DNA of 64,000 bases from Actinomycetes bacterium (GCA_024280015.1 JAJRQY010000157.1:99235-163234), one strand, 5' to 3'; numbered from the stretch's first letter, positions 39,275-49,483 are shown. Program-made: numbers and translations. The notes: generated by a model not told the origin, from the sequence alone.

Positions 39275-40534
39275 CTAGGCCTCGCGAGGACCGATGACTT
39301 CGAGCCCACCGCAATAGGGGCGCAGAACCTCAGGCACGACGATTGTTCCGTCGCTTTGTTGATGATTCTCAAAGATCGCCAGCAGGGTTCTGCCGATGGC
39401 ACAGGCCGTCCCATTGAGGGTGTGCAGCACCGTGGTTGCGCCGTCCTCTTTGACCCGTGTTCCCATTCGGCGCGCCGAATAGTCGGTGTAGTTTGAGCAG
39501 CTGGTGACTTCCCGATACTGCTGCTGCGAGGGGATCCAGGCTTCGATGTCGTACTTCTTGGCCGCGGCATTACCAAGATCTCCCGAAGCCACCGTGATCA
39601 CCCGGTAGGGGATTTCAAGCTCAGTAAAGATCTCTTCTTCCAGGGTGCGCAGCAATTCGAGCTCGTCCCAAGCGGTGTCTGGATGGGAGTAGACAAACAT
39701 CTCGACCTTGTCGAACTGATGGACCCGGAACAGGCCAGCGGTGTCCTTACCGTAGGTGCCAGCTTCTCGACGAAAACAACTTGAGTAGCCGACATAGCGC
39801 TTCGGCAGCTCAGCGGCGTCAAGGCGTTCACCCCGGTGGATTCCGGCTAGGCCGACCTCGGAGGTGCCGACTAAGAAGAGGCCGTCCTTTTCCAACTCAT
39901 AGACCTGGTCACGGTCAGTTGGGAAGAATCCAGCATCAACCATCATGTCTTCACGGACCAGGACCGGCACCACGGCAGGCACAAAGTCGTGACCCATGAG
40001 CTTGTTCATGGTCCATTGGATCAGGGCGAACTGGAGGCGCACGGCGTCACCAAAGATGTAGGCAAAGCGGCTGCCCGACATGCGAACGGCCCGCTCGGTG
40101 TCGACGATGCCGAGGCTCTCACCCAGCTCGGCGTGGTCCTTTGGCCCGGCCGGGGTGCGCTCGCCGACCTCACGCTCGAGGCGGAAGTCTTCTTCACCGC
40201 CATCTGGCACTGACTCATGTGCCGGGTTGGGGATCTGGAGGGCGAGGTCGGTGACAGCTGTTTGGGCAGTCTGGAGTTCGTCCTCCAGGGCACCAAGCTT
40301 GGCCTTGAGGGTGTTGGCGGCCTCGATCTTGGCTGGCCGATCTTCCGGAGTCGCTCGGCCAATTTCTTTCGAGACGCTGTTCTGCTCGGCCCGTAGGTTC
40401 TCAACCGCGGTGAGCACCTCGCGTCGCCGGGCCTCCGAAGCCAGCAGCGCATCAATGTCGCCAGCAGATGCACCCTTGCGGATTGCGCCATCTCGATAGT
40501 CGGTGTCGTTGGCCAGCTTGCGTAGATCGATCAC
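39275..40534 (-). CDS. serS: serine--tRNA ligase
   Basis: MIDLRKLANDTD..., PRYVGYSSCFRREAGTYGKDTAGLFRVHQFDKVEMF, SCSNYTDYSARR, LHTLNGTACAIGRTLLAIFENHQ. Confidence 0.97.
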   Translation of the reverse strand: MIDLRKLANDTDYRDGAIRKGASAGDIDALLASEARRREVLTAVENLRAEQNSVSKEIGRATPEDRPAKIEAANTLKAKLGALEDELQTAQTAVTDLALQIPNPAHESVPDGGEEDFRLEREVGERTPAGPKDHAELGESLGIVDTERAVRMSGSRFAYIFGDAVRLQFALIQWTMNKLMGHDFVPAVVPVLVREDMMVDAGFFPTDRDQVYELEKDGLFLVGTSEVGLAGIHRGERLDAAELPKRYVGYSSCFRREAGTYGKDTAGLFRVHQFDKVEMFVYSHPDTAWDELELLRTLEEEIFTELEIPYRVITVASGDLGNAAAKKYDIEAWIPSQQQYREVTSCSNYTDYSARRMGTRVKEDGATTVLHTLNGTACAIGRTLLAIFENHQQSDGTIVVPEVLRPYCGGLEVIGPREA

Positions 40535-40658
40535 GTCGAAACGTTACCCGGTCGTACCGCCACTGCCCGACCATTACTGCGTGCTGGCACCGCAGTCCCC
40601 CGGCTACTGACACCGCTGGAGCACGCACCAGCGTGCTCTGCGGGTGCCAGAAGGCGAT

Positions 40659-40817
40659 CTATTTGTTGCACTCCAGCAGTTCGCTATCGGCGTGGATGGT
40701 TTCGGCGTTGCTCTTCAGGAGCTCGCCAATGAGTGCGGCTACCGCCGTTGTACTCATCAAGAAGCCAACCGGGATAGCAACAAGGATGACGAATGCGATG
40801 ATAATTGCGCCGATCAT
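40659..40817 (-). CDS. small membrane protein, 52 aa
   Basis: MIGAIIIAFVILVAIPVGFLMSTTAVAALIGELLKSNAE; single TM; start at 40815-40817. Confidence 0.6.
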   Translation of the reverse strand: MIGAIIIAFVILVAIPVGFLMSTTAVAALIGELLKSNAETIHADSELLECNK

Positions 40818-40958
40818 GGCCCCAGTGTGCCACGACTTTGTTCCGTGTCGCGTTTGCGACCCGGTAGAGGGTCGAAACCGCGCCACCCGACCGCTGGCCG
40901 AAGATGCCGCCAGTCCGGATACTCAAGGTCACCACTTCCGGCACCGAAAACCAGTCCC

Positions 40959-41675
40959 ATGATCGCGGCAGAACCATCGGCAGAACACGGGTCCGGCTAC
41001 GTAATCGAATACGATCTCTCCGGGAGAGACGTCAGGTCGGCATCTAAGGCCATACAACGCTTTGCATACCCCTACCTGATCGGGCCGCCGTGGGTTCTCT
41101 GCGCCGTTGGACTAGTGGCAGGCATACCGATACTGGTCATGACCGGCTTGCTTCTGCTGATAGCCATGGTTTTAATCTTGTGGGCCGGTGCCCGGTCCAT
41201 TCAACGCGTGTTCCTCAAGGCAAAGGGAATCAAGTCGGGCGAATCACTAAGAGTTCGATTGAATCTCACCAGTAACGCTCTACTCTCCGAAGACCAGGCC
41301 ATCATCACCCAGGAAGCCTGGCATCGGTTTGACAACTTCGTGGTGACAGATGACTGGCTCATCATCCTGAACAGCAAGACAGAACTTGTCATCGTTCCTC
41401 GCAGCCAGGTCAAACCACAAGATGTGAACGCAATCCGACAACACCTCATTGCCGCCGGAGTGAAGCAACGGGCACGTATTTCTCGGCCCAAGCTTGCTCT
41501 GGTCTCTGTTGGAATCCCTCTCCTCTTCATCGGATTGTTGATCATCCTCGAAGCAGTCGCTCAGCCCGCTAGCACACAGGGAGATCTCAGCCAGCTGACT
41601 CGATTCTGCGATCAAGATGAGATCGGCGTGGTCACCGAAACCGCAGACGGCGGCTTCTCCTTCTATTGTTCCTAG
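40959..41675 (+). CDS. YcxB-like membrane protein
   Basis: Two N-terminal TM, LSEDQAIITQEAWHRFDNFVVTDDWLIILNSKTELVIVPRS. Confidence 0.65.
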   Translation: MIAAEPSAEHGSGYVIEYDLSGRDVRSASKAIQRFAYPYLIGPPWVLCAVGLVAGIPILVMTGLLLLIAMVLILWAGARSIQRVFLKAKGIKSGESLRVRLNLTSNALLSEDQAIITQEAWHRFDNFVVTDDWLIILNSKTELVIVPRSQVKPQDVNAIRQHLIAAGVKQRARISRPKLALVSVGIPLLFIGLLIILEAVAQPASTQGDLSQLTRFCDQDEIGVVTETADGGFSFYCS

Positions 41676-41693
41676 CCAGACTCGCTGAACGTT

Positions 41694-42038
41694 CTATCCC
41701 ATGTAGGCGGAGGCTTCGATCTCGACGACGGCGCCGAGAGGAAGTTGGGCGACGGCCACAGCGGAACGGGCCGGGCGGTGATCGCCGAACAGCTCGGTAT
41801 AGATGCCATTCATGACGGCATAATCCGCCATGTCGACCAGGAAGACCGTGGTCTTGGTCACGTCAGACAATGACGCACCCTCACTCTCTAACACCGCGGC
41901 GAGGTTGGCCATGGCCTGACGAAGTTGGGCCTCAAATCCGTCAGCCAGAGCGCCGTCAGCAATCCCGATCTGACCAGACGTCACCAGCCAAGGACCGGCC
42001 TTGACGATGGGGGTATAGGGACCGACGGGCTTGCTCAT
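41694..42038 (-). CDS. RidA/YjgF family protein
   Basis: GPYTPIVKAGPWLVTSGQIGI...MANLAAVLESEGASLSDVTKTTVFLVDMADY...RSAVAVAQLPLGAVVEIEA. Confidence 0.92.
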   Translation of the reverse strand: MSKPVGPYTPIVKAGPWLVTSGQIGIADGALADGFEAQLRQAMANLAAVLESEGASLSDVTKTTVFLVDMADYAVMNGIYTELFGDHRPARSAVAVAQLPLGAVVEIEASAYMG

Positions 42039-42112
42039 GGTTCTACTCCTGTAGGTAATTCGTGTATGTATGAGACGCGGTTCGCGGCTGAATAGATTGT
42101 GAAGGGATCGTA

Positions 42113-43765
42113 CTAGTCCGAGGTAGCGACAGAAATTCCTGCTTGGAATAGTTGGCCAGGGATCAGTTTGCCGATTGGCCAATCCTGATGGAAGCTTGCA
42201 GCCTTCCAGCCAGCAGCAGCTACCGCGACGAAGACGGCGTCGGATCCGTTCATTGGTTCGCGATCGTCTTCGATATCAATATCGACCTCGATGGGCGGCG
42301 TATCGATTGCCCGCAACACTCCGAAGCTTCGGATTGTCAGATCCTGGGCGACACCATCAGCATCAACGGTGAGGGCTTCAGACGTCAGCCATGACCAGGC
42401 CATGTGGGCCGCACCAATGCAGTAGGACCGCAAGACAATCTCGTCCAAGGGCCGTCCGCAGCGGACATGAACCTTGATGACCCCATCTTCTAGAACAACC
42501 TCGGCGGTTGCGCCATTGGGCGCCGTGATCGACTGTGAGGTAGCGGAGACATCACCCTGTCCCGGGGGACCCCCAGAGCCATCACCATTGGCCAATGAAG
42601 CCACACCAGCCAGGAGAATGGTCGCTTCGGCCCAGCCTGCTGCCCGAATAGCCGATGATGTCTCCGGCTTGGTCACCTCCACCAGTTCAACCACCAGATC
42701 TGGGGCCACAGACTTGATCGCCTGTTCGATCCCCGGGCAGGCAACGACACGGATCACACCGGTTCCGTCAGCCTTGATGCCACAAGCAACTGGTGGACGC
42801 TTCGGCCCCCACAACACCGTGTCCTCACGGGTCCCAAACGCTAAGACCGTCCTATCGTGCTCGTTGGCCAGGTCTTGAGCAGCCTGTCGGACCGGTGAGT
42901 CCTGCTTGGCCCCGAACGCACCACCATTGCCAATGAGTGGTGACGGTTCGCCGCCGGGCTCACACCAGGAAGCATCCGTTTCCAAAATCGCAGGCTCTAC
43001 CCAGGTGGTACGTAGGGTGAGATCCCAATCACCGGGCGGAATCTCCAGCGGCCACGAATGCTCGATGGTTGTTCGCCGGCCCTGGGTTTTGCCCGCCGCG
43101 TTCTTGGCCCCAGGCAGGTTCTCCGCGACGTGCCACACCCCCGCATCATCACGTGCTGCCACCAACGCACCCGCGGGGACGGTGTCAGAAGAGAACGCTC
43201 CCCGGCCAAGGGCAACCTCTGGTGACACCACTTGGGGCGCGCCACCCTCAAGCTCAGCCCGTTGTGAAGCGGCTTCCAGATCGCGGCCGGTTAACCGCTC
43301 AGAACCAAACGCGTCCCAGGCCTCGACCACGGTTTGCCACCCGGTGCATCGACAAAGGTGAGCCAACAATGCCTGTCGAACAGCGTCATGATCATCCGCC
43401 GCAATACCCTTGTTCTTGAGCGATTCTAGTCGCATCACAATGCCAGGAGTACAGAAACCGCACTGGCTGCCTCCAGTTGAGCAGAAGGCATCACCCCATT
43501 GTTTGGCCCGATCAGGGTCAAGCCCATCAACGGTTGTCACCGAACGATTCCGGACCCGCTTGACCGGCGTCACGCAAGCAACCCGAGCCTGGCCATCGAC
43601 CAGGACCGTGCAACAGCCACACTGTCCCTGTGGGCTGCACCCAGCCTTCGGGCCTTGGAAACCCAGCTTGTAGCGCAGTACGCCCAGCAGGGTTGCGCCA
43701 CTATCGGGAACCGAAACCGGCTTTCCATCGACTTCGAATGAGATAACCCGCTCTACATCAGCCAC
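42113..43765 (-). CDS. fusion of xanthine dehydrogenase-type 2Fe-2S subunit with reduced molybdopterin-subunit-like domain
   Basis: GCSPQGQCGCCTVLVDG, CGFCTPGIVMRLESL, LCRCTGWQ; then GNGGAFGAKQDSP and WSWLTSEALTVDADGVAQDLTIRSFGVLRAIDTPPIEVDI. Confidence 0.82.
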   Translation of the reverse strand: MADVERVISFEVDGKPVSVPDSGATLLGVLRYKLGFQGPKAGCSPQGQCGCCTVLVDGQARVACVTPVKRVRNRSVTTVDGLDPDRAKQWGDAFCSTGGSQCGFCTPGIVMRLESLKNKGIAADDHDAVRQALLAHLCRCTGWQTVVEAWDAFGSERLTGRDLEAASQRAELEGGAPQVVSPEVALGRGAFSSDTVPAGALVAARDDAGVWHVAENLPGAKNAAGKTQGRRTTIEHSWPLEIPPGDWDLTLRTTWVEPAILETDASWCEPGGEPSPLIGNGGAFGAKQDSPVRQAAQDLANEHDRTVLAFGTREDTVLWGPKRPPVACGIKADGTGVIRVVACPGIEQAIKSVAPDLVVELVEVTKPETSSAIRAAGWAEATILLAGVASLANGDGSGGPPGQGDVSATSQSITAPNGATAEVVLEDGVIKVHVRCGRPLDEIVLRSYCIGAAHMAWSWLTSEALTVDADGVAQDLTIRSFGVLRAIDTPPIEVDIDIEDDREPMNGSDAVFVAVAAAGWKAASFHQDWPIGKLIPGQLFQAGISVATSD

Positions 43766-43797
43766 CTCGTGAGGATACGGTCGCCGCTGTGCAATCA

Positions 43798-44754
43798 ATG
43801 CCCAACCCACCGTCTAGGCGAGAACCCGAGTCCTTTGACCTCAATCGCCGGTCATTCCTGATTCGTGGTGGGCTATTTGGCGCAGGGACGGCGCTTTCGC
43901 TGGCAGGCTGCGGGCGATTCGGTGAGCCTGCCGCTCCCCCACCCCAGCTCGTCGCTCTCTTCAGTACCGATCATGTGATTGCCGCCGGGCAACTCCAACG
44001 CCTCCCATTTGGACTGGTGGATCAGGGCCAGCCACTCGTCGGTGAATCAGCACAGGTCAAGGTTGAGGTGCTGTTCCAAGGCGAGATCATCGATCAGCTG
44101 GACGTGCCAAGTCGGATCGTGACCCACGACCATCCCGACGGCAACGGCAGTACCGAACACGAACACGCCGACATTCTTCGCTACTTCGCTGTACGGACAA
44201 CACTGCCCGAACCTGGCGTCTATGACCTGATCGTGGAAGTGGACGACTACAAGATCAGTCTCCCGGTACAGGCGTTCGCGACCGAGGACGTAGGAGTCCT
44301 GTTACCCGGCCAACCAATGCCGCCGCTTGTCACCCCAACCTTTGACGACGGTCTGGGTACCGATCCGCTGTGCACCCGTTTTCCCAACCCGTGCCCCTTT
44401 CACCAGCAGACCCTGGCCGACCTGCTAGCCACAAAGCAGCCGATCGCTGTCCTGGTCTCGACCCCCGCGGTTTGCGCAACCGCCTATTGCGGTCCGGTGC
44501 TCGAAGCCCTAATTGAGGCTGATCGGTCCTTCGCCGATGTAGCCAAGATCCATATCGAGGTCTATGCCAACGCCAAGGAAGTCAACTTCGATCTGAGTAG
44601 CAAAGATCTACGACTGGCCCCAGCCGTTGTCGACCTGGGTTTGGAGTTCGAGCCATCACTCTTTCTGATTGACAGCAGCGGAATCATTGTGGAGCGAATC
44701 GACAATGTCTATGACCAGTTGGAACTCGAAACGGCTCTGTCAAAACTGCGCTAG
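43798..44754 (+). CDS. TAT-signal lipoprotein-like, thioredoxin/SCO-like secreted protein
   Basis: NRRSFLIRGGLFGAGTALSLAGCG TAT/lipobox; LVSTPAVCATAYCGPVLEALIEADR CxxxxC in thioredoxin-like context. Confidence 0.72.
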   Translation: MPNPPSRREPESFDLNRRSFLIRGGLFGAGTALSLAGCGRFGEPAAPPPQLVALFSTDHVIAAGQLQRLPFGLVDQGQPLVGESAQVKVEVLFQGEIIDQLDVPSRIVTHDHPDGNGSTEHEHADILRYFAVRTTLPEPGVYDLIVEVDDYKISLPVQAFATEDVGVLLPGQPMPPLVTPTFDDGLGTDPLCTRFPNPCPFHQQTLADLLATKQPIAVLVSTPAVCATAYCGPVLEALIEADRSFADVAKIHIEVYANAKEVNFDLSSKDLRLAPAVVDLGLEFEPSLFLIDSSGIIVERIDNVYDQLELETALSKLR

Positions 44755-46595
44755 TCGAACTCGATCACGGTCATGACCGCAATGTCTCCGGGAACCCATT
44801 CGTTGCCGTTCCATAGTTCTGGTTCGTAGTCACCAACGTCATCCCACCTGCCGTTGCCAGTGACCATGGCTGCATAGTCTTGGCCACCGCCGAAGTCGCT
44901 TGGTTCGCCAGCCATCCACTTGGTGAAGGTGACTTCTTCACCATTGCTCCAACGGAAGTCTCCCTCGTTCTCATGGTCCGAGAGGGCCACCCAGACCGCA
45001 CCATTGGCCCCGAAAGTGTCCTTAATGAAGCTGTTCTCGGCATCATTGCTGATCGTGACCAGGTGGCCTCCCGCAGCTATGGCCTCCGCAACCGCATCGG
45101 GCCAGCTCAGCCCGAGGGTGCCAGCAACATAGATGTGGCCGTTGAAAGCAACTCCTCCAGGGATCGATGTTGTGGTCGGCGCCGTGGTGGTCGTTGTCGT
45201 TGGGGTGGTGGTCGTTGGACCGGTTGTCGTTATAGTCGCTGGAACGGTGGTCGTTGGTGCCGCAGAGGTCCTCGATGTGCTGGCCGTGCTTGCGGTCGTT
45301 GAGGCCAACGCTCTGGTCGTGGTCGTTGACATGCTGGTGATTGACGTTGAACTCTTTGCCGATGACGTTGGACGCACCGATGTTGTTGTGTCCGAACTTG
45401 TCACGATTGGAAGCTCAGTTGTAACCACAAGGTCAGGCTTCGTCGTTGTTGTGGTTTCGGCCACGACGGCTGTTGGCACCTCAAAGGCCAACTGTTCGGG
45501 TGGTTCCGGGGGAACAGTCATCACGCTGGCGACAGCTAATGCCGCACCTGTTACCGCGATGACTGGGGTATGGACCACCGCTGTTCCAACCTGACCAACG
45601 GGTAGGTCACTCAACCAGGCCAGCGGACCAAACGTCCAGCGTCGTCCGATGGATACGGCAAGGAAGGCACGAACGACTTCCGGGTCAAACTGGGAACCCG
45701 AACACTCAACGAGCTCGCTTCGAGCAGCCTCCGCAGACATCGGCTCCTTATAGGAGCGCTTTGAGGTGATGACGTCATAGGCATCGGCAACCGCGGCAAT
45801 CCGGCCAGCCAAAGAGATTTCACTTCCTGCGGTCCCGTTGGGGTAACCGTTACCGTCCCAACGTTCGTGATGGTCCTCAGTAGCGGAAAGCCATTCGCCG
45901 AGCCAGCCGGACAAGGGTTTCAACAGTTCGACCCCAGCCGTTGGGTGCTTCTGAAGGATGTCCCATTCTTCCGCGGTCAGTTTGCCCTCCTTGTTCAGAA
46001 TCTCACTGGGAACATGAAGCTTGCCGATGTCGTGAAGCAAGACACCCCACGCCAGATGCAGGCGATCCGAATCGCTCAGCCCCATCTCTTGCGCTATCAG
46101 GTCAGAGTAGGCACGCACTCGCTCGGCATGCCCCCTCGTCAACCGGTCATGGTTGCTCAACAAGGAGACCAGTTCCAACGCGGTCGCCGCCGCTTCATCA
46201 GGAGAGGCACCAAGACCAGTGGATCGAATCTCATCCAGTCTTCGTTCGAGATTGCGCACACTACCCGAGCGCAAGGCAACACTGAACCGGGACGGAGCCT
46301 GGTCAGGAAACACCAAACTCATATTGAGCAGGCTGGCTAGCGGGAGGAACCGACGAGTGCCCCGTTCAACCAAGATCGAGGCTGCGGCCCCAACAGGAGC
46401 CGCCTGAACAACCCACAACGCCAGGCCACCCCAACCCGGAGGCCGGTACAAAAGCCTACCTACGAGCCGGATGGCCAATACTGAGGCGAGGAATGGAAGC
46501 AGGAAGGCAAGAACACGAACGAGGGCAGCAAGACCACGGTGGGCGTGCCACGAACTCTTCTCTACTTCAATTGCCCCACTAGTCGGCCCAGGCAT
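44751..46595 (-). CDS. HD-GYP phosphodiesterase-like membrane protein with Thr-rich linker and C-type lectin domain
   Basis: HAERVRAYSDLIA...LLHDIGKLHVP...HHERWDGNGYPNG; TM; long T/S linker; NGHIYVAGTLGLSWPDAVAEAIAAGGHLVTISNDAENSFI...WVALSDHENEGDFRWSNGEEVTFTKWMAGEP lectin fold. Confidence 0.9.
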   Translation of the reverse strand: MPGPTSGAIEVEKSSWHAHRGLAALVRVLAFLLPFLASVLAIRLVGRLLYRPPGWGGLALWVVQAAPVGAAASILVERGTRRFLPLASLLNMSLVFPDQAPSRFSVALRSGSVRNLERRLDEIRSTGLGASPDEAAATALELVSLLSNHDRLTRGHAERVRAYSDLIAQEMGLSDSDRLHLAWGVLLHDIGKLHVPSEILNKEGKLTAEEWDILQKHPTAGVELLKPLSGWLGEWLSATEDHHERWDGNGYPNGTAGSEISLAGRIAAVADAYDVITSKRSYKEPMSAEAARSELVECSGSQFDPEVVRAFLAVSIGRRWTFGPLAWLSDLPVGQVGTAVVHTPVIAVTGAALAVASVMTVPPEPPEQLAFEVPTAVVAETTTTTKPDLVVTTELPIVTSSDTTTSVRPTSSAKSSTSITSMSTTTTRALASTTASTASTSRTSAAPTTTVPATITTTGPTTTTPTTTTTTAPTTTSIPGGVAFNGHIYVAGTLGLSWPDAVAEAIAAGGHLVTISNDAENSFIKDTFGANGAVWVALSDHENEGDFRWSNGEEVTFTKWMAGEPSDFGGGQDYAAMVTGNGRWDDVGDYEPELWNGNEWVPGDIAVMTVIEFD

Positions 46596-46682
46596 ACCCC
46601 GGAACTATCGGCAAGAGCTGTGCCAAGTTGAGGCCAAAAACAACGGCCAGACCCGGTGGGCTCTACTACTCAGGCACTACTG

Positions 46683-47006
46683 CTAGGAGAAGGATTCTCC
46701 ACAGCCACAGGTGCTCTGGGCATTGGGGTTATCAATGGAGAAGCCTGCCTGCTGAAGACCGTCCTTGTAGTCCAGGGTGGCTCCAGCAAGTAGCTGGGCG
46801 CTGCTGGGGTCAACAACAACCTTCACTCCCTCGCCGTATTCGGCAGAAAGATCATCCTCAGCACGGTCGCCGTCGAAGAACATTTCATAGCTGTATCCCG
46901 AGCAGCCGCCGGGGCGCACGGCAACCCGCAGTGCGAGCGACTCGTCGCCCTCATCGGCCAACAGATCTTTGACCTTGCTTGCGGCACTATCAGTAAGAGT
47001 AATCAT
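46683..47006 (-). CDS. A-type iron-sulfur carrier (IscA/ErpA/HesB)
   Basis: ITLTDSAASKVKDLL...GGCSGYSYEMFFD...STCGCGESFS. Confidence 0.95.
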   Translation of the reverse strand: MITLTDSAASKVKDLLADEGDESLALRVAVRPGGCSGYSYEMFFDGDRAEDDLSAEYGEGVKVVVDPSSAQLLAGATLDYKDGLQQAGFSIDNPNAQSTCGCGESFS

Positions 47007-47078
47007 TGGGTGGAACCTCCAGAAGGTCTATGGAGCCTACAACGCCAAATCGCCACCGGATAGTCCCATGGCCATAGA

Positions 47079-48281
47079 ATGTTGGGAGTGCCTGAACAAC
47101 CTGTTTCTGACCCGACCGTCACTTCAGAAGACGTCATGTCCATTTTGCGCGGAGTTATCGACCCCGAGTTGGGTTCTGACATCGTCGATCTTGGTATGGC
47201 CAAGGGGGCAACGGTCGATGAGGACGGGCTTGTCACCATCACCATTGCCCTGACCACCATGGGTTGCCCGCTACGGGCTCAGATCGCTAAGGATTCCAAG
47301 GGGCGAATCAATTCTCTTCCTGGAGTCACCGGCGTCAAGATCAATTGGACTGAGCTGTCGGCTGATGAGAAGGCAGCGACCATGAGCCGGGCCAGACTGA
47401 ATGCGGCCAGTGAAGCCGGAGACACCATGATCCCGGCCCCAACCAGGGTTCTTGCCATCTCCTCAGGCAAGGGCGGCGTTGGCAAGTCTTCAGTCACCGT
47501 CAATCTGGCTGTCGCCTTAGCATCGATGGGCTATGCCGTTGGTGTTCTGGATGCGGACATCTGGGGGTTCTCGGTACCAAGAATGCTTGGTATCGAAGGT
47601 CGCCTGGACGCCACCAAGGTGGAGGACCGGACAGTGATGACCCCTCATTCGGTCGCCATGGGTGAGGGTCGGATTGATGTTGTTTCCATGGGCTTTCTGG
47701 TTGAGGACGAAGAGTCAGCCCTTTTGTGGCGCGGCCTGATGCTCAATCGGGCGGTCCAGCATTTCCTCGAGGATGTCAACTGGGCTGAAGACCTGGCCTA
47801 CATCCTTATTGATATGCCACCCGGTACCGGGGACGTTGCCATGGGCATGGCCCGCATGCTGCCTCGGGCAGAAATGATTGTTGTCACAACGCCGGCGACA
47901 GGGGCGCAGAAAGTGGCTGCTCGTGCCGTCAGCATGGCCCGCAAGTCACACCTTCGGGTGGCTGGAGTGATCGAGAACATGTCGGTTTTCATCAACGAGA
48001 CCGGGACCCGCTACGAACTCTTCGGATCCGGTGGCGGGGCCAAGCTTGCCGCCATGGCCGGTGTTGAGCTGCTCGGTCAGATTCCCATTGAAGCCGATGT
48101 CTCACTTGGCGGCGATACCGGCCAGCCGGTGGCGTTGGGCCAGAGCGACGCAGCCAGGGTCTTCGCCGACATTGCTCGCCAGATCGTCGAGGTTGTCTCT
48201 CCCCCGGTCGAGATGGCCAGTTGTTCGGCTCGATTATTCGAGCTTATTGATGCCGTCTTTGATGAGGCCGACCGAGCCTGA
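47079..48281 (+). CDS. Mrp/NBP35 family ATP-binding Fe-S carrier (ApbC)
   Basis: SSGKGGVGKSSVTVNLAVALASMGYAVGVLDADIWGFSVPRMLG; N-terminal MIP18-like domain. Confidence 0.95.
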   Translation: MLGVPEQPVSDPTVTSEDVMSILRGVIDPELGSDIVDLGMAKGATVDEDGLVTITIALTTMGCPLRAQIAKDSKGRINSLPGVTGVKINWTELSADEKAATMSRARLNAASEAGDTMIPAPTRVLAISSGKGGVGKSSVTVNLAVALASMGYAVGVLDADIWGFSVPRMLGIEGRLDATKVEDRTVMTPHSVAMGEGRIDVVSMGFLVEDEESALLWRGLMLNRAVQHFLEDVNWAEDLAYILIDMPPGTGDVAMGMARMLPRAEMIVVTTPATGAQKVAARAVSMARKSHLRVAGVIENMSVFINETGTRYELFGSGGGAKLAAMAGVELLGQIPIEADVSLGGDTGQPVALGQSDAARVFADIARQIVEVVSPPVEMASCSARLFELIDAVFDEADRA

Positions 48282-48287
48282 TCAGAC

Positions 48288-49034
48288 CTAGTCTGCAGCT
48301 ACGGGAGCGGGCTTGTCCGCTCGCTTGATGGTCACGGTCTCACCCAGGAATCGAGACGAGGGGATCAGGACTTTGCGGCCACTAACCGTTTCGATCTCGA
48401 CCGCGGTCGGGTGAAGATTGATGACGGTTCCAGCAATGTCATCCAAGGAGATTTCGTCACCATTCTCAATCATGCGTTTTACTGCTCGAGTCGAGGCAAC
48501 CTGGCTAGCCACATTTCGGCCCCCGAGCCCAACGAGCAAGGTGAAGCTCGCCGCCAGAGCAAAGAAGATTGCCGCCACTCCAAGATTAACTACCGTTGTG
48601 TCGATGCCAAGCTGGGGAACGGCAATCAGCACAGCCAAGCCCAGAATCGTCGCCCGAGTAAGAGCAACAGCTTGACGTTGCACGGTGCTTGAGGCCCGGG
48701 CCAGCGCCTTTGATAGAGCAGCGGTAGCAAACGCAGCCATCACGTTGGCCCCAATGACCACGATCGCCGCCGACAGCAACTTGGGTAGGAAGGCAATCAG
48801 ATCCCGCGGCAACTCATCCAATGCGTCCGGGGCCATCACTCCTAAGGCGACAAGCAGCCCGATAATGACGCACGTCCACAATCCGAGGGACGACAGGGGT
48901 CCAGCGGCTTGCTGGAGGGGTTCTGGCCGGGTTGGTGAGCCAAGCACGGTCGCGATGATGCGCGAAACGATCATGCCAATCAAGAAGCCAGCGGCGATGG
49001 CGGCAGCAACGACAATCCAATCAGTTGAGCTCAC
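48288..49034 (-). CDS. MscS-like mechanosensitive channel / conserved TM-helix protein
   Basis: GIDTTVVNLGVAAIFFALAASFTLLVGLGGRNVASQ; beta-domain VINLHPTAVEIETVSGRKVLIPSSRFLGETV. Confidence 0.78.
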   Translation of the reverse strand: MSSTDWIVVAAAIAAGFLIGMIVSRIIATVLGSPTRPEPLQQAAGPLSSLGLWTCVIIGLLVALGVMAPDALDELPRDLIAFLPKLLSAAIVVIGANVMAAFATAALSKALARASSTVQRQAVALTRATILGLAVLIAVPQLGIDTTVVNLGVAAIFFALAASFTLLVGLGGRNVASQVASTRAVKRMIENGDEISLDDIAGTVINLHPTAVEIETVSGRKVLIPSSRFLGETVTIKRADKPAPVAAD

Positions 49035-49159
49035 GATTGTTCCTCTTCTTGATTCTCGACTCCCTCAACGATCGGCTGAGGGAAACGTTGGTTACCAGCT
49101 TTGATGGCCGTCGGCGCAGGGAATACCCGTACGAACAAGAGACGTTAGAGGAGTTCGCA

Positions 49160-49483
49160 TCAATCCTCCACCGGATCATCAATCAAAAACAGTTTGGATG
49201 TTTCCAGACCGGCACCAAACAGGTCAGCCAGATAGCCAAGAACCTGCCGCGAATCGAGTTTTTCAACCACCCTGGTTTCGATGGTTGCGCTCAGGTCGGG
49301 GGGCGGCGCCAAGACACGATGAAGTGAGGCCGCAATCGATCCATCTGAATGCGCTTCGCTGATTGTTTCAAGATGTGACGCGCAACGCTCACACGTTGCC
49401 AGGTGCGCATCGATGGCCGGAGCATGCTCGTCGTTGAGCCAGCTTTGCAGTTTACGTTTGGAGGGGTGACCGATCATTCCCAC
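49160..49483 (-). CDS. anti-sigma factor with zinc-finger (zf-HC2-like) motif
   Basis: LNDEHAPAIDAHLATCERCASHL; overlaps upstream ECF sigma gene. Confidence 0.82.
   Translation of the reverse strand: MGMIGHPSKRKLQSWLNDEHAPAIDAHLATCERCASHLETISEAHSDGSIAASLHRVLAPPPDLSATIETRVVEKLDSRQVLGYLADLFGAGLETSKLFLIDDPVED

Noticed and set aside
45133-45594. 153-aa Val-rich ORF on the + strand
   Set aside because: Antisense of the Thr-rich linker (ACC/ACG repeats) of the HD-GYP/lectin gene.
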